Part shown: piece by piece, positions 1-6,818 of the stretch
Numbering within the stretch: position 1 is the first letter of the stretch
Layout of the letters: every line of letters starts with the position of its first letter
Assembly: GCA_031279175.1 (NCBI GenBank)
Contig: JAITJA010000197.1
Location: forward strand, 1 to 7,235
From: Odoribacteraceae bacterium
Lineage (GTDB): Bacteria; Bacteroidota; Bacteroidia; Bacteroidales; Marinifilaceae
Direction of reading: 5' to 3'
Length of the DNA stretch: 7,235 bases
Translations under genes and position numbers: made by a program
The notes under the pieces: model-generated
The model's database searches: none
Told to the model about the DNA's origin: nothing
Seen by the model: the letters and a program-made list of their open reading frames with translations, nothing else

Positions 1-1
1 C

Positions 2-60
2 TGTCGCGGGCGCGCGAGAGGCCGTCCCCCCGGGGGAAAACATGTCGCGGGCGCGCGAGA
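2..60. repeat. 18-bp direct repeat pair, 41-bp period
   Basis: The 18-mer TGTCGCGGGCGCGCGAGA occurs at 2-19 and again, without a mismatch, at 43-60. Between the copies lies a 10-bp CCCCCGGGGG palindrome (27-36) followed by AAAA. The first copy touches the window edge, so this could be the end of a longer tandem array reaching leftwards; only two copies are visible. It lies upstream of htpG and no reading frame through it looks like a gene. Function is unknown. Confidence 0.8.
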
Positions 61-79
61 CGGTGACAGCATGTCACCG
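61..79. repeat. Perfect 8-bp inverted repeat upstream of htpG
   Basis: CGGTGACA (61-68) and TGTCACCG (72-79) are exact reverse complements separated by GCA. The dyad lies about 80 bases before the htpG start. It could be an operator or a short hairpin, but it is not the CIRCE element (TTAGCACTC-N9-GAGTGCTAA) used by HrcA at heat-shock genes. The same TGTCACCG 8-mer recurs in nearly every unit of the 21-bp array at the right edge of the window. Just downstream, TACGTTTT (82-89) resembles the Bacteroidetes -7 box TAnnTTTG with one mismatch, but no matching -33 TTTG is present, so an htpG promoter is not firmly located. Confidence 0.6.
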
Positions 80-157
80 CGTACGTTTTTGGCATGACAA
101 TTGTGCTCGCGGCTGGAGAGTTTCAAGAACAAGAATGATAAACTAAAGATAAACGTT

Positions 158-2203
158 ATGTCACAAGGAAAGATTGGAGTTTCAACAGGGGATCTCTTCC
201 CCGTTATCAAGAAGTTTCTGTATTCAGACCACGAGATTTTCCTGAGGGAGATCATCTCGAACGCGGTGGATGCCACGAGAAAATTACAAGTGCTGGCCGC
301 GAACGGCGAGTTCAAGGGCGAGACGGGCGAATTGAAGGTGCGCGTGAAGGCAGACAAGGAATCCGGTACGCTCACCGTCTCCGATAATGGCGTCGGGATG
401 ACTCGCGACGAGGTCGAGCGTTATATCAACCAGATCGCCTTCTCGGGCGCGGAGGAATTTCTCGAGAAATACAAGGACGAGACTGCCATGATCGGGCATT
501 TCGGCCTGGGGTTCTACTCCGCCTTCATGGTCAGCGACCGGGTCGAGATCCTCACGCGCTCGTGCCGGGAGGGAAGCGCGGCAGTGCACTGGTCGTGCGA
601 CGGCACCCCGGAGTATACCCTCGACGACGCCGTCAAGGAGGAGCGCGGGACGGATATTATCATGCACGTCAGCGACGAGGAGCGGGAGTTCCTCGAGGAA
701 CAGAAGATTGGCGAGCTGCTGGACAAGTACTGCAAGTTTCTCCCCGTCGAGATCGTCTTCGGGAAGAAAAAGGAGTGGAAGGACGGCGAGTACCGCGACA
801 CGACGGTGGATAACGTGATCAATGATACCTGCCCGGCATGGACGCGGAAGCCTGCCGAATTGACGGAAAAGGATTACGAGGAGTTCTATAACCGTCTCTA
901 CCCGATGGCCCGCGAGCCGCTATTCCATATCCACTTGAACGTGGATTACCCGTTCCACCTGACCGGGATTCTCTATTTCCCGAAGATCGATTCCCGCGTG
1001 GAGTTGCAGAAGAACAAGATTCAACTCTATTGCAACCAGGTCTACGTCACGGATTCGGTGGAGGGCATCGTTCCGGATTACCTGACATTGCTGCATGGCG
1101 TGATCGATTCGCCGGACATCCCGCTGAATGTCTCGCGCTCGTACTTGCAGTCAGACCGGAATGTCAAGAAGATCTCGAGCCACGTCACCAAGAAGGTCGC
1201 CGATAGCTTGCACGAGATCTTCACGAACCGACGCGAGGAGTACCAGCAGAAGTGGGACGACCTGAAGGTGTTTATACAGTACGGTATGCTCACCGACGAG
1301 AAGTTCGAGGAGCGCGCCCGCTCCCTGTTCCTCTACAAGAATACCGGGGGGAAGTATTTCACCGTCGAGGAGTACGAGCAGTTGATCAAGCCGAACCAGA
1401 CGGACAAGGATGGCAAGCTCGTCTATCTCTACGCCACCGACAAGCAGGAGCAGTACGCGTACGTCGAGAAGGCAAGGGAGAAGGGATACGACGTGCTCTT
1501 GCTGGACGGGCAGCTCGACGCGCATTATATCGATCACGCGGAACGGAAGGACGCGAATATCCGCTTCGCGCGGGTGGACTCGGAGGTGATCGACAAGCTC
1601 GTGAGGAAGGAGGACGAGAAGGGGTGTTCATGGAATGACGAGGAGCAGGAGGAGGCGCGAGAGCTCTTCTCCGCCCAGTTGCCGGCGGGAGAGGCGACGT
1701 TCACGGTGACTTTCGAGGCGCTGGGCGAGGGGAATGATCCCGTCACCGTGACCCGATCCGAGTTCACGCGCCGGATGAAGGAGATGTCCGCCATGAACCC
1801 GGGCATGAATTTCTACGGCGCCCTCGGCGATCATTACTCGCTGGTGGTAAATACCGATCACCGCCTGACGCGGGAGATCTTGTCGCGCGAGAAGGAGGCT
1901 GTCGGCAAGCAGGTCGCCCCGCTCCACGCCAGTATCAAGGAGCTGGAGCAGAAGAAAAGCGAGATCGATAGCCTGAACAAGGGGAAGAAGGAGAACGAGA
2001 TCCCCGCCGTCGACAAGGAACGAAAGGAGGAGTATAACAAGGAGATCTCTAACCTGAAACAGCAACGGAAGACGCTCCTCCGCGAACACGGCAAGGAGGA
2101 TAAGGTGGTGGGGCAGTTGATAGATCTCGCCCTGCTCGCCAACGGCCTGCTCAAGGGCGAGGAGCTTTCCCGCTTCGTGAAACGAAGTGTCGAGCTGATC
2201 TGA
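158..2203 (+). CDS. htpG: HtpG, HSP90-family molecular chaperone
   Basis: Cytosolic ATP-dependent chaperone that acts as a dimer on late folding intermediates and stressed proteins. The product is 681 residues, as expected for Bacteroidetes HtpG. The N-terminal GHKL ATPase shows the N-box EIISNAVDA with E31 and N35, the DNGVGM motif (76-81) with the adenine-binding Asp76, and the glycine lid-hinge motif IGHFGLGFYSAF (112-123). INQIAFSGAEEF (90-101) and the His in GHFG are typical of the Bacteroidetes branch rather than the proteobacterial IGTIAKSGT/IGQFGVGF. A middle domain and a charged Lys/Glu-rich C-terminal segment (about 590-650) follow. I chose the ATG at 158 because family homology begins at MSQGKIGVSTGDLF. 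A TTG at 101 would add 19 unrelated residues. No Shine-Dalgarno is visible. It is a single-gene unit closed by its own terminator. Confidence 0.96.
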   Translation: MSQGKIGVSTGDLFPVIKKFLYSDHEIFLREIISNAVDATRKLQVLAANGEFKGETGELKVRVKADKESGTLTVSDNGVGMTRDEVERYINQIAFSGAEEFLEKYKDETAMIGHFGLGFYSAFMVSDRVEILTRSCREGSAAVHWSCDGTPEYTLDDAVKEERGTDIIMHVSDEEREFLEEQKIGELLDKYCKFLPVEIVFGKKKEWKDGEYRDTTVDNVINDTCPAWTRKPAELTEKDYEEFYNRLYPMAREPLFHIHLNVDYPFHLTGILYFPKIDSRVELQKNKIQLYCNQVYVTDSVEGIVPDYLTLLHGVIDSPDIPLNVSRSYLQSDRNVKKISSHVTKKVADSLHEIFTNRREEYQQKWDDLKVFIQYGMLTDEKFEERARSLFLYKNTGGKYFTVEEYEQLIKPNQTDKDGKLVYLYATDKQEQYAYVEKAREKGYDVLLLDGQLDAHYIDHAERKDANIRFARVDSEVIDKLVRKEDEKGCSWNDEEQEEARELFSAQLPAGEATFTVTFEALGEGNDPVTVTRSEFTRRMKEMSAMNPGMNFYGALGDHYSLVVNTDHRLTREILSREKEAVGKQVAPLHASIKELEQKKSEIDSLNKGKKENEIPAVDKERKEEYNKEISNLKQQRKTLLREHGKEDKVVGQLIDLALLANGLLKGEELSRFVKRSVELI

Positions 2204-2232
2204 CGCACCCGGTGATCATGAAACAGGGGATC

Positions 2233-2258
2233 GTCCCGCGTTCGCGCGGGACTTTTTT
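2233..2258 (+). terminator. Intrinsic terminator of htpG
   Basis: GTCCCGCG (2233-2240) pairs perfectly with CGCGGGAC (2245-2252) around a TTCG tetraloop, and six T follow at 2253-2258. It starts 30 bases after the htpG stop. The T tract is on the + side only, so it should act on htpG and not on the convergent hydF transcript. Confidence 0.95.
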
Positions 2259-2451
2259 ATTGTCTCGCGGGAACTCTTGTCATCCTCGACGGCGAGATCG
2301 TTGGCGAACAGGATTACAGCGCGAGAGGGCGGGACGAGACGTGGAAACGAAACGTGTCCCGCGGGCAGGCAATCGTCTCCCCGGTAGCCCGCCGCATCCT
2401 CGCGGGAAGGTATCCGGACTCCGGACGGGGACACTCCATGTATTAGGGGAT

Positions 2452-2509
2452 CTTCCGGGGGCTCCCGAAACCTTGCCACGAGTCGCGGGGGGACTTCCGG
2501 GGGCTCCCG
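2452..2509. repeat. 16-bp direct repeat pair with internal hairpins
   Basis: CTTCCGGGGGCTCCCG is present at 2452-2467 and 2494-2509, a 42-bp period. Each copy can fold on itself: CGGG and CCCG pair around GGCT, with one more C-G pair in the second copy. The pair lies in the gene-free spacer beyond the 3' end of hydF. The period is close to the 41 bp of the repeat at the left edge, though the sequences differ. Confidence 0.75.
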
Positions 2510-2520
2510 GCGGGCGCCGG
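2507..2520. repeat. GC-only 6-bp inverted repeat
   Basis: CCGGCG (2507-2512) and CGCCGG (2515-2520) are perfect reverse complements separated by GG, overlapping the end of the second 16-bp repeat. No run of T follows on either side, so it is not a standard intrinsic terminator. It could stabilise the hydF mRNA 3' end or simply reflect base composition. Confidence 0.5.
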
Positions 2521-2581
2521 TGATAACATCTTCCGATCCTTTTATTGCAGTGGCGTGTTCCCGTGGGGCAGGTATCCCTGT

Positions 2582-3838
2582 TTAGTCCTGGTAGGGGAGG
2601 GGCTTGTTCGTCTTCTCGAATGGTCGGGTAGCCCTGTGGAAGATCCCGTTAAGATAGGCGATGATCATGCCGTAATTACTCGCGGGTACGCCCGCGCGGG
2701 TGAGCGGTTGGAGGCGATTGGAGAGCTGGCGCGGCGTGACCATGCACCCGCCGCACTGGATGGCAAGGGCGTAGTCGGTGGCGGGACGCGGGAGGGGATC
2801 GCGTCCGGCGACAAAGTCGAAATGCAGTTGTTTCCCGACGCGCTGTCGTATCCAGGCGGGGAGCTTGTGCCGGCCGATGTCCTCGCCGGTGACGTGGTGC
2901 GAGCATGACTCGAGGATCACTACCCGGTCTCCCTCCTGTAGATCGTCGACGCGGGGCGTGCCTCGGAGATACTCGTCGAAGGGGCCCTTGTGCCTCGCCA
3001 GGACGATACTGAAGCTGGTGAGCGGGATCTCCCCGGGGACGATGGCGGCGACGCGCGCGAAGGCCTGGCTGTCCGTGACGACCAGCCGCGGCGGCGCGGT
3101 CATCTCTCGCAGGATGGCGGGCAACTCTCCCGGTTGCGCGACGATGGCGATGCAGTGATTGTCGAGCGCGTCGCGGATCAATTGCACCTGTGGCAAGATG
3201 AGGCGGCCGGCAGGGGCCTCGGAGTCGACGGGGGCGACAAGCACTACCCTGTCGCCGGGAACGAGCAGGTCGCCCAGGAGCGAGGAGGGCTTGACGACGA
3301 CCTGTCGCCCGATCTCCCGTAGCGCGTCGATGAGGGGCTGGAGGGTGTCGTCGCGCGTTGCCGAGAGATCAATTACCGGCGCGTTGTAGCGCGCGACAAG
3401 GTGCTGGCGCGTTTCCGGGAGTAGCGGTTGCTCGTCGCGCTTGTTGTGGACGATGATGAAAGGGATGGCGTTGTCTCCGAGTCGTCGCGCGAGATTTTCT
3501 TCCGTCTCCTCGAAGCGGTTTCCGGCGATGACGAGGAGCGCCATGTCGGCTTGCTCGATGGCCCGCGCGGTGCTCCCGGCGCGTTTGTCTCCCAGCGGGC
3601 TATCGTCGTCGACGCCAGCCGTGTCGATGAAGACGACGGGGGCGAGGTCGGGGATCTCGTAGCCCCTGCGGACGGGGTCGGTGGTCGTGCCGGGGGTGTC
3701 GGAGACGATAGAGATTTCCTGTCCGGTGATGGCGTTGACGAGGGAGCTTTTCCCGTTGTTTCGTCTCCCGAGTAGGATGACGTGTAGTTTATTTTCTTTT
3801 CCCACGAGGTGTTGGTTAGCGGTATATCCTGGCCTCAT
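2582..3838 (-). CDS. hydF: HydF, [FeFe]-hydrogenase H-cluster maturation GTPase
   Basis: Cytosolic scaffold and GTPase that receives the 2Fe subcluster precursor made with HydE and HydG and delivers it to apo-hydrogenase. With the ATG at 3838 it has 418 residues. The GTPase domain shows G1 GRRNNGKSS (24-32), the switch stretch SDTPGTTTDP (46-55), G3 DTAG (72-75), G4 NKRD (132-135) and G5 SAT (159-161). The middle part has RLILPQVQLIRDALD (212-226). The C-terminal Fe-S domain has Cys312-Ser-His314, then Cys362-Gly-Gly-Cys365 after 46 intervening residues plus Gln361. The family pattern is CxH-x46-53-HCxxC, so the second His is Gln here. The close YGMIIAYLNGIFHRATRPF ending is also typical. The ATG overlaps the regulator gene by 23 bases; a GTG at 3805 (10 bases after that gene's stop) would start nearer the family's usual N terminus. 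HydE, HydG and a hydrogenase are not in the window. Confidence 0.95.
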   Translation of the reverse strand: MRPGYTANQHLVGKENKLHVILLGRRNNGKSSLVNAITGQEISIVSDTPGTTTDPVRRGYEIPDLAPVVFIDTAGVDDDSPLGDKRAGSTARAIEQADMALLVIAGNRFEETEENLARRLGDNAIPFIIVHNKRDEQPLLPETRQHLVARYNAPVIDLSATRDDTLQPLIDALREIGRQVVVKPSSLLGDLLVPGDRVVLVAPVDSEAPAGRLILPQVQLIRDALDNHCIAIVAQPGELPAILREMTAPPRLVVTDSQAFARVAAIVPGEIPLTSFSIVLARHKGPFDEYLRGTPRVDDLQEGDRVVILESCSHHVTGEDIGRHKLPAWIRQRVGKQLHFDFVAGRDPLPRPATDYALAIQCGGCMVTPRQLSNRLQPLTRAGVPASNYGMIIAYLNGIFHRATRPFEKTNKPLPYQD

Positions 3839-4967
3839 CGGCGGAGATGGGGTTGCTCCCGAGGATGATGAGTCGCTCGATGACGTTACGTAGCTCGCGG
3901 ACGTTCCCGGTCCACTCGCCTGCTTGCAGTTCGCGTATGGCATCCGCCGAGATGTCGCGCGGGGCGATACCCATGTCGGCGCAGATGGCGTCGAGGAAAT
4001 GCCTGGTGAGGGGTTCGATGTCGTCCGGGCGGTCGCGTAGCGGTGGCACGTCGATGATGATGACTCCGAGGCGGTGGTAGAGATCTTCGCGGAAGTTCCC
4101 GCGCGCGATTTCCTCCTTGAGGTTTTTGTTGGTCGCGGCGATGACGCGGGCGTCGACGCGGATGTCGACGTCACCGCCGACGCGGGTGATTTTTTGTTCT
4201 TGTAGGGCGCGTAGTACCTTGGCTTGCGCTCCCGGGCTCATGTCCCCGATCTCGTCGAGGAACAGTGTCCCGCCGTGTGCCAGCTCGAACTTTCCTTTTT
4301 TCTGGCGGATGGCGGAGGTGAAAGAGCCTTTCTCGTGCCCGAAGAGCTCGCTCTCGATTAGCTCGGACGGGATGGCGGCGCAGTTGACCTCGACGAAGTT
4401 ATTTTCTTTCCGGTGGCTTAGCTCGTGGAGGCGTCGCGCGACGAGTTCTTTCCCGGAGCCGCTGGGTCCTGTCACGAGAACGCGGGCGTCTGCCGTGGCG
4501 ACCTTTTCGATCAGGTCGCGCACGCGTTGCATGGCCGCCGAGTTCCCGATCATCTCGTATCGCTTGCCGACCTTGTTCCGTAGCGTTCGCGTTTCTTCTA
4601 TTAAACGTTGCTTGTCGGTGGCGTTCCGGATGGTGACCAGCAGCCGGTTCAGGTCGAGAGGTTTCTCGATGAAGTCGTAAGCGCCCTTGCGTATTGATTC
4701 GATGGCGGTCTCGATGGTTCCGTGTCCGGTGATCATGATGACCGGCGTGAGCGGTGATAGCTCCTTGACCCGCTCGAGGACCTCGATGCCTTCCACGCGA
4801 GGCATCTTGATGTCGCAGAAGATCACGTCGGGGTGCTTGCTCTTGACGAGCGCCAGGCCTTGTATCCCGTCCTCGGCCACGATGACCTCGTGCCCCTCGA
4901 ACTGGAGGATCTCTTGCATGGAGGCGCGGATGCTTTTCTCGTCGTCGATCACTAGTATTTTAACCAT
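3816..4967 (-). CDS. NtrC-type sigma-54-activating response regulator lacking an HTH domain
   Basis: Two-component response regulator of 383 residues. The receiver domain (about 1-115) has the acidic pair Asp8/Asp9, phospho-acceptor Asp52 in FCDIKMP, Thr80 and Lys102. The AAA+ domain (about 138-370) has Walker A GPSGSGKE (167-174), the sigma-54-contacting loop GSFTSA (214-219) in place of the canonical GAFTGA but keeping its key Phe and Thr, Walker B GGTLFLDEIGD (232-242), arginine-finger candidates R293 and R299, and sensor-2 motif GNVREL (354-359). The protein stops about 24 residues later at EARIYR, so the Fis-type DNA-binding domain of NtrC is absent. The ATG at 4967 fits the receiver start MVKILVIDDE; the frame is open for 34 more codons with nothing receiver-like. 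The 3' end overlaps hydF. It lies downstream of amt, past a terminator. The cognate histidine kinase is not in the window. Confidence 0.93.
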   Translation of the reverse strand: MVKILVIDDEKSIRASMQEILQFEGHEVIVAEDGIQGLALVKSKHPDVIFCDIKMPRVEGIEVLERVKELSPLTPVIMITGHGTIETAIESIRKGAYDFIEKPLDLNRLLVTIRNATDKQRLIEETRTLRNKVGKRYEMIGNSAAMQRVRDLIEKVATADARVLVTGPSGSGKELVARRLHELSHRKENNFVEVNCAAIPSELIESELFGHEKGSFTSAIRQKKGKFELAHGGTLFLDEIGDMSPGAQAKVLRALQEQKITRVGGDVDIRVDARVIAATNKNLKEEIARGNFREDLYHRLGVIIIDVPPLRDRPDDIEPLTRHFLDAICADMGIAPRDISADAIRELQAGEWTGNVRELRNVIERLIILGSNPISADEARIYR

Positions 4968-4986
4968 GATATTTCTTTTCGGATTA

Positions 4987-5014
4987 CCTCGCGAAGGTAG
5001 TACTTTCCGCGAGG
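4987..5014. promoter_or_regulatory. Inverted repeat in the leader of the response-regulator gene
   Basis: CCTCGCG (4987-4993) and CGCGAGG (5008-5014) are exact reverse complements separated by 14 bases. An inner AAG/CTT can extend the stem imperfectly. The dyad begins 19 bases upstream of the ATG at 4967 and lies between that start and the amt terminator. In RNA it would be a hairpin just before the start codon; in DNA it could be an operator. TACCTTCG on the - strand in the same stretch resembles TAnnTTTG with one mismatch, but no properly spaced -33 TTTG is present. Function is inferred only from position. Confidence 0.45.
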
Positions 5015-5029
5015 GATGGCCGGGGCATG

Positions 5030-5057
5030 AAAAAAAGGCGTCATCACGACGCCTTTT
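5030..5057 (-). terminator. Intrinsic terminator after amt
   Basis: Read on the - strand, AAAAGGCGTC (5057-5048) and GACGCCTTTT (5042-5033) can pair around a 5-base loop, and the transcript then runs through seven T (5036-5030). It begins 21 bases beyond the amt stop. It should end most P-II/amt transcripts, leaving the regulator either to read-through or to its own unlocated promoter. Confidence 0.9.
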
Positions 5058-5078
5058 CCCGTAGATCACGGACGGTTA

Positions 5079-6422
5079 CTACTCGTTCTCACCGTACGCG
5101 ATTTCACCATGTTGCGAGATATCGAGGCCGACGGCCTCTTTGTCTCTGGTGATTCTCAACCCTATAACCTTATCCACAACTTTAAACAAAATGTATGTCA
5201 TTCCGGCGCTGAAACAGGCTGCCGCGCTGTTGACCAGCAGTTGCACGCCCAGCTGTCCCCAGTCGCCGTGCAAGGCTCCTTCCGGTCCGGCGGGGCCGGT
5301 CACGAGGCGCGTGGCGAAAATGCCGGTGAGGAGCGCGCCCGCGAAGCCTCCAATGCCGTGTACCCCGAAGGCGTCCAGCGCGTCGTCGTACCTGAATCGC
5401 GGCTTCAGGATCGCCACGAAGAGGTAGCACACCATCGCGGAGCATATCCCAATGACGAGCGCGCCGGACGCGTCCACGCTGCCCGCGCCCGGCGTGATCG
5501 CTACCAGCCCGGCTACCGCGCCCGTGCACGCTCCCACGACCGTGGGTTTCTTGCTCACGATCCGGTCAAGGAGCATCCACGTCAGTACCGCCGCGGAGGT
5601 CGCCAGGTGGGTCACCAGGAAGGCGTTTGCCGCCAGCCCGTCCGCTGCCAGCCCGCTGCCGGCGTTGAAGCCGAACCAGCCTAACCACAGGAGGGCCGTG
5701 CCCATCACGACGAACGGGATGTTGTGCGGGGCTACCGGCTGACCGTCGCGTAGCGCGTCCCGCCGGCCCAGCAGGAGGGCCATCACGAGTGCCGAGACGC
5801 CGGCGTTGACGTGAACGACCGTGCCGCCGGCGAAGTCAATGACGCCAAGGCGTTGCATCCACCCGTTGCCCCATACCCAGTGCGCTACAGGATTGTACAC
5901 GAGTAACGCCCACGCTACCGCGAAGAGCAGGAAGCCGGGAAAGTGTACCCGCTCGGCAAACGCGCCGATGATTAACGCGGGCGTGATCACCGCGAACATG
6001 CACTGGAAAAGCGCGAAAAGAATCTCCGGGATCCCACCGGTCGAGAGCGAGTCCAGCGAGACGCCGCGCAGGAAGAGCTTGTCCAGACCACCCATGAACG
6101 CGCCCGCCGCGCTACCGTCCATGAAGCCGTTGCCGAAGACCCAGCTATACCCGATCACGATCCACTCGATGCTGATTACCGCCGTGATGACGAGGCACTG
6201 CATCATGATGCTTAAAACATTCTTCTGGCGCACCAGCCCACCGTAAAAGAAGGCCAGCCCCGGGATGGTCATCATCATGACCAGTATCGTTGCCATGATC
6301 ATCCACGCCGTGTTCCCCGCGTCCGGCGTCGCCATGCCGTTCCCCGCGGGGGGCCCCGCGAGGGCGAGGGAGGGGAGGAGCAGCATCCCTGCCGCTGTTA
6401 ACGCGCGATACACCTTGTTCAT
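5079..6422 (-). CDS. amtB: Amt/AmtB-family ammonium transporter
   Basis: Inner-membrane trimeric channel that takes up ammonium. The 447-residue product has a probable cleaved signal peptide (1-22, ending LALA before GPP) and then about eleven hydrophobic segments. Hallmarks of the conducting pore are present: the twin histidines His204 (GGTVVHVNAG) and His355 (DAFGVHGIGG), the Phe gate residues Phe143 (QCMFAVITPA) and Phe252 (GWFGFNAGS), Trp184 in HWVWGNG and Asp196. The equivalent E. coli residues are His168, His318, Phe107, Phe215, Trp148 and Asp160. The cytoplasmic tail contains VGLDISQHGEIAY, the conserved segment that contacts P-II proteins. Its ATG shares bases with the TGA of the upstream P-II gene (ATGA), so the two are translationally coupled and transcribed together. 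A terminator follows closely. No C-terminal kinase or cyclase fusion is present. Confidence 0.97.
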   Translation of the reverse strand: MNKVYRALTAAGMLLLPSLALAGPPAGNGMATPDAGNTAWMIMATILVMMMTIPGLAFFYGGLVRQKNVLSIMMQCLVITAVISIEWIVIGYSWVFGNGFMDGSAAGAFMGGLDKLFLRGVSLDSLSTGGIPEILFALFQCMFAVITPALIIGAFAERVHFPGFLLFAVAWALLVYNPVAHWVWGNGWMQRLGVIDFAGGTVVHVNAGVSALVMALLLGRRDALRDGQPVAPHNIPFVVMGTALLWLGWFGFNAGSGLAADGLAANAFLVTHLATSAAVLTWMLLDRIVSKKPTVVGACTGAVAGLVAITPGAGSVDASGALVIGICSAMVCYLFVAILKPRFRYDDALDAFGVHGIGGFAGALLTGIFATRLVTGPAGPEGALHGDWGQLGVQLLVNSAAACFSAGMTYILFKVVDKVIGLRITRDKEAVGLDISQHGEIAYGENE

Positions 6423-6772
6423 TTCTCCTCCTTGTTATATAGAGATTCGTCCCCGCGGTCTCCCGTGCGTATCCTCACCGACTGCTCGATCGACGAGACG
6501 AAGATCCGCCCGTCCCCGCTTTCCCCCGTGTAGGCCGCGCGCCGGATGGCCTCGATTGATCGTTCCACGTTCACCTCGCGGGCCACGAAGGAGATATAAA
6601 CGCGGTCGATCGCGTTCACGTCATACGCGATACCCCTGAAGATTAATCCTTGCCGGGCGTTACCCTGGCCCTTGACGTCCCACCACGATAAAAAATCAAT
6701 GTCGGCCTCGTGCAATGCCGCGCGGACCTCCATGAACTTTGACTTGCGAATGATAGCTTCAATCTTTTTCAT
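6419..6772 (-). CDS. glnK: P-II nitrogen regulatory protein (GlnK/GlnB family), amt-linked
   Basis: Small cytosolic trimeric sensor of 2-oxoglutarate and adenine nucleotides; partners of Amt channels block uptake when nitrogen is sufficient. The 117-residue product starts MKKIEAIIRKSKF. The T-loop follows KGQGN (34-38) and ends RGIAY (46-50), with Tyr50 at the place of the uridylylated Tyr51 of E. coli GlnB; the loop is one residue shorter and lacks the usual GRQKGHTE core. The B-loop is TGESGDGRIFVS (82-93) and the C-loop is VRIRTG (99-104). Arg57 and Arg89 stand where E. coli has Lys58 and Lys90. I chose the ATG at 6772 because homology begins there; the frame is open further upstream to 7003 but runs through the promoter. 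There is no Shine-Dalgarno. The stop overlaps the amt start. Linkage to amt favours GlnK over GlnB. Whether Tyr50 is modified cannot be told. Confidence 0.93.
   Translation of the reverse strand: MKKIEAIIRKSKFMEVRAALHEADIDFLSWWDVKGQGNARQGLIFRGIAYDVNAIDRVYISFVAREVNVERSIEAIRRAAYTGESGDGRIFVSSIEQSVRIRTGDRGDESLYNKEEK
6425..6433 (-). promoter_or_regulatory. Strong Shine-Dalgarno before amt, inside the P-II gene
   Basis: On the - strand AAGGAGGAG lies just before the amt ATG, with AGGAGG at 6432-6427 and four bases before the start. It is unusual here because the other starts in the window (htpG, hydF, the regulator and the P-II gene) have no such sequence, as expected for Bacteroidetes. The same bases encode the Lys-Glu-Glu-Lys end of the P-II protein, so it may be partly a by-product of that charged tail, but the ATGA overlap makes a role in re-initiation plausible. 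Confidence 0.55.
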
Positions 6773-6818
6773 ACATCTTCGGTTTTCAAGATAACCCCGA
6801 CGAAAGGGGGTGACGCTG

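Larger units (their letters stand above)
2259..2581. other. Spacer between convergent htpG and hydF, no convincing gene
   Basis: This stretch separates the htpG terminator from the hydF stop. No frame on either strand has a start, codon pattern and family resemblance that together support a gene. The + frame running through 2264-2446 is open back to a TGA at 2219 and reads with coding-like codons (LAGTLVILDGEIVGEQDY, then to a TAG at 2444-2446), but it has no ATG before its end and its upstream part runs through the terminator, so at most it is a gene remnant. The second half (2450-2525) is filled with GC-rich direct and inverted repeats. I see no T-tailed terminator for hydF on the - strand. 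Confidence 0.6.

Noticed and set aside
61..79. CIRCE/HrcA heat-shock operator for htpG
   Set aside because: The dyad sequence and its 3-base spacer do not match TTAGCACTC-N9-GAGTGCTAA.
2212..2523. A 103-residue + strand gene in the spacer
   Set aside because: It runs through the htpG terminator and the GC-rich repeats, is very rich in Arg, Gly and Pro, and resembles no family.
3839..4174. N-terminal extension of HydF by 112 residues
   Set aside because: The extra sequence is Ser/Thr/Arg-rich out-of-frame reading of the response-regulator gene; HydF homology begins only at KLHVILLGRRNNGKSS.
5109..6246. + strand genes opposite amt
   Set aside because: These open frames are shadows of a well-supported membrane protein on the other strand and show no family motifs.
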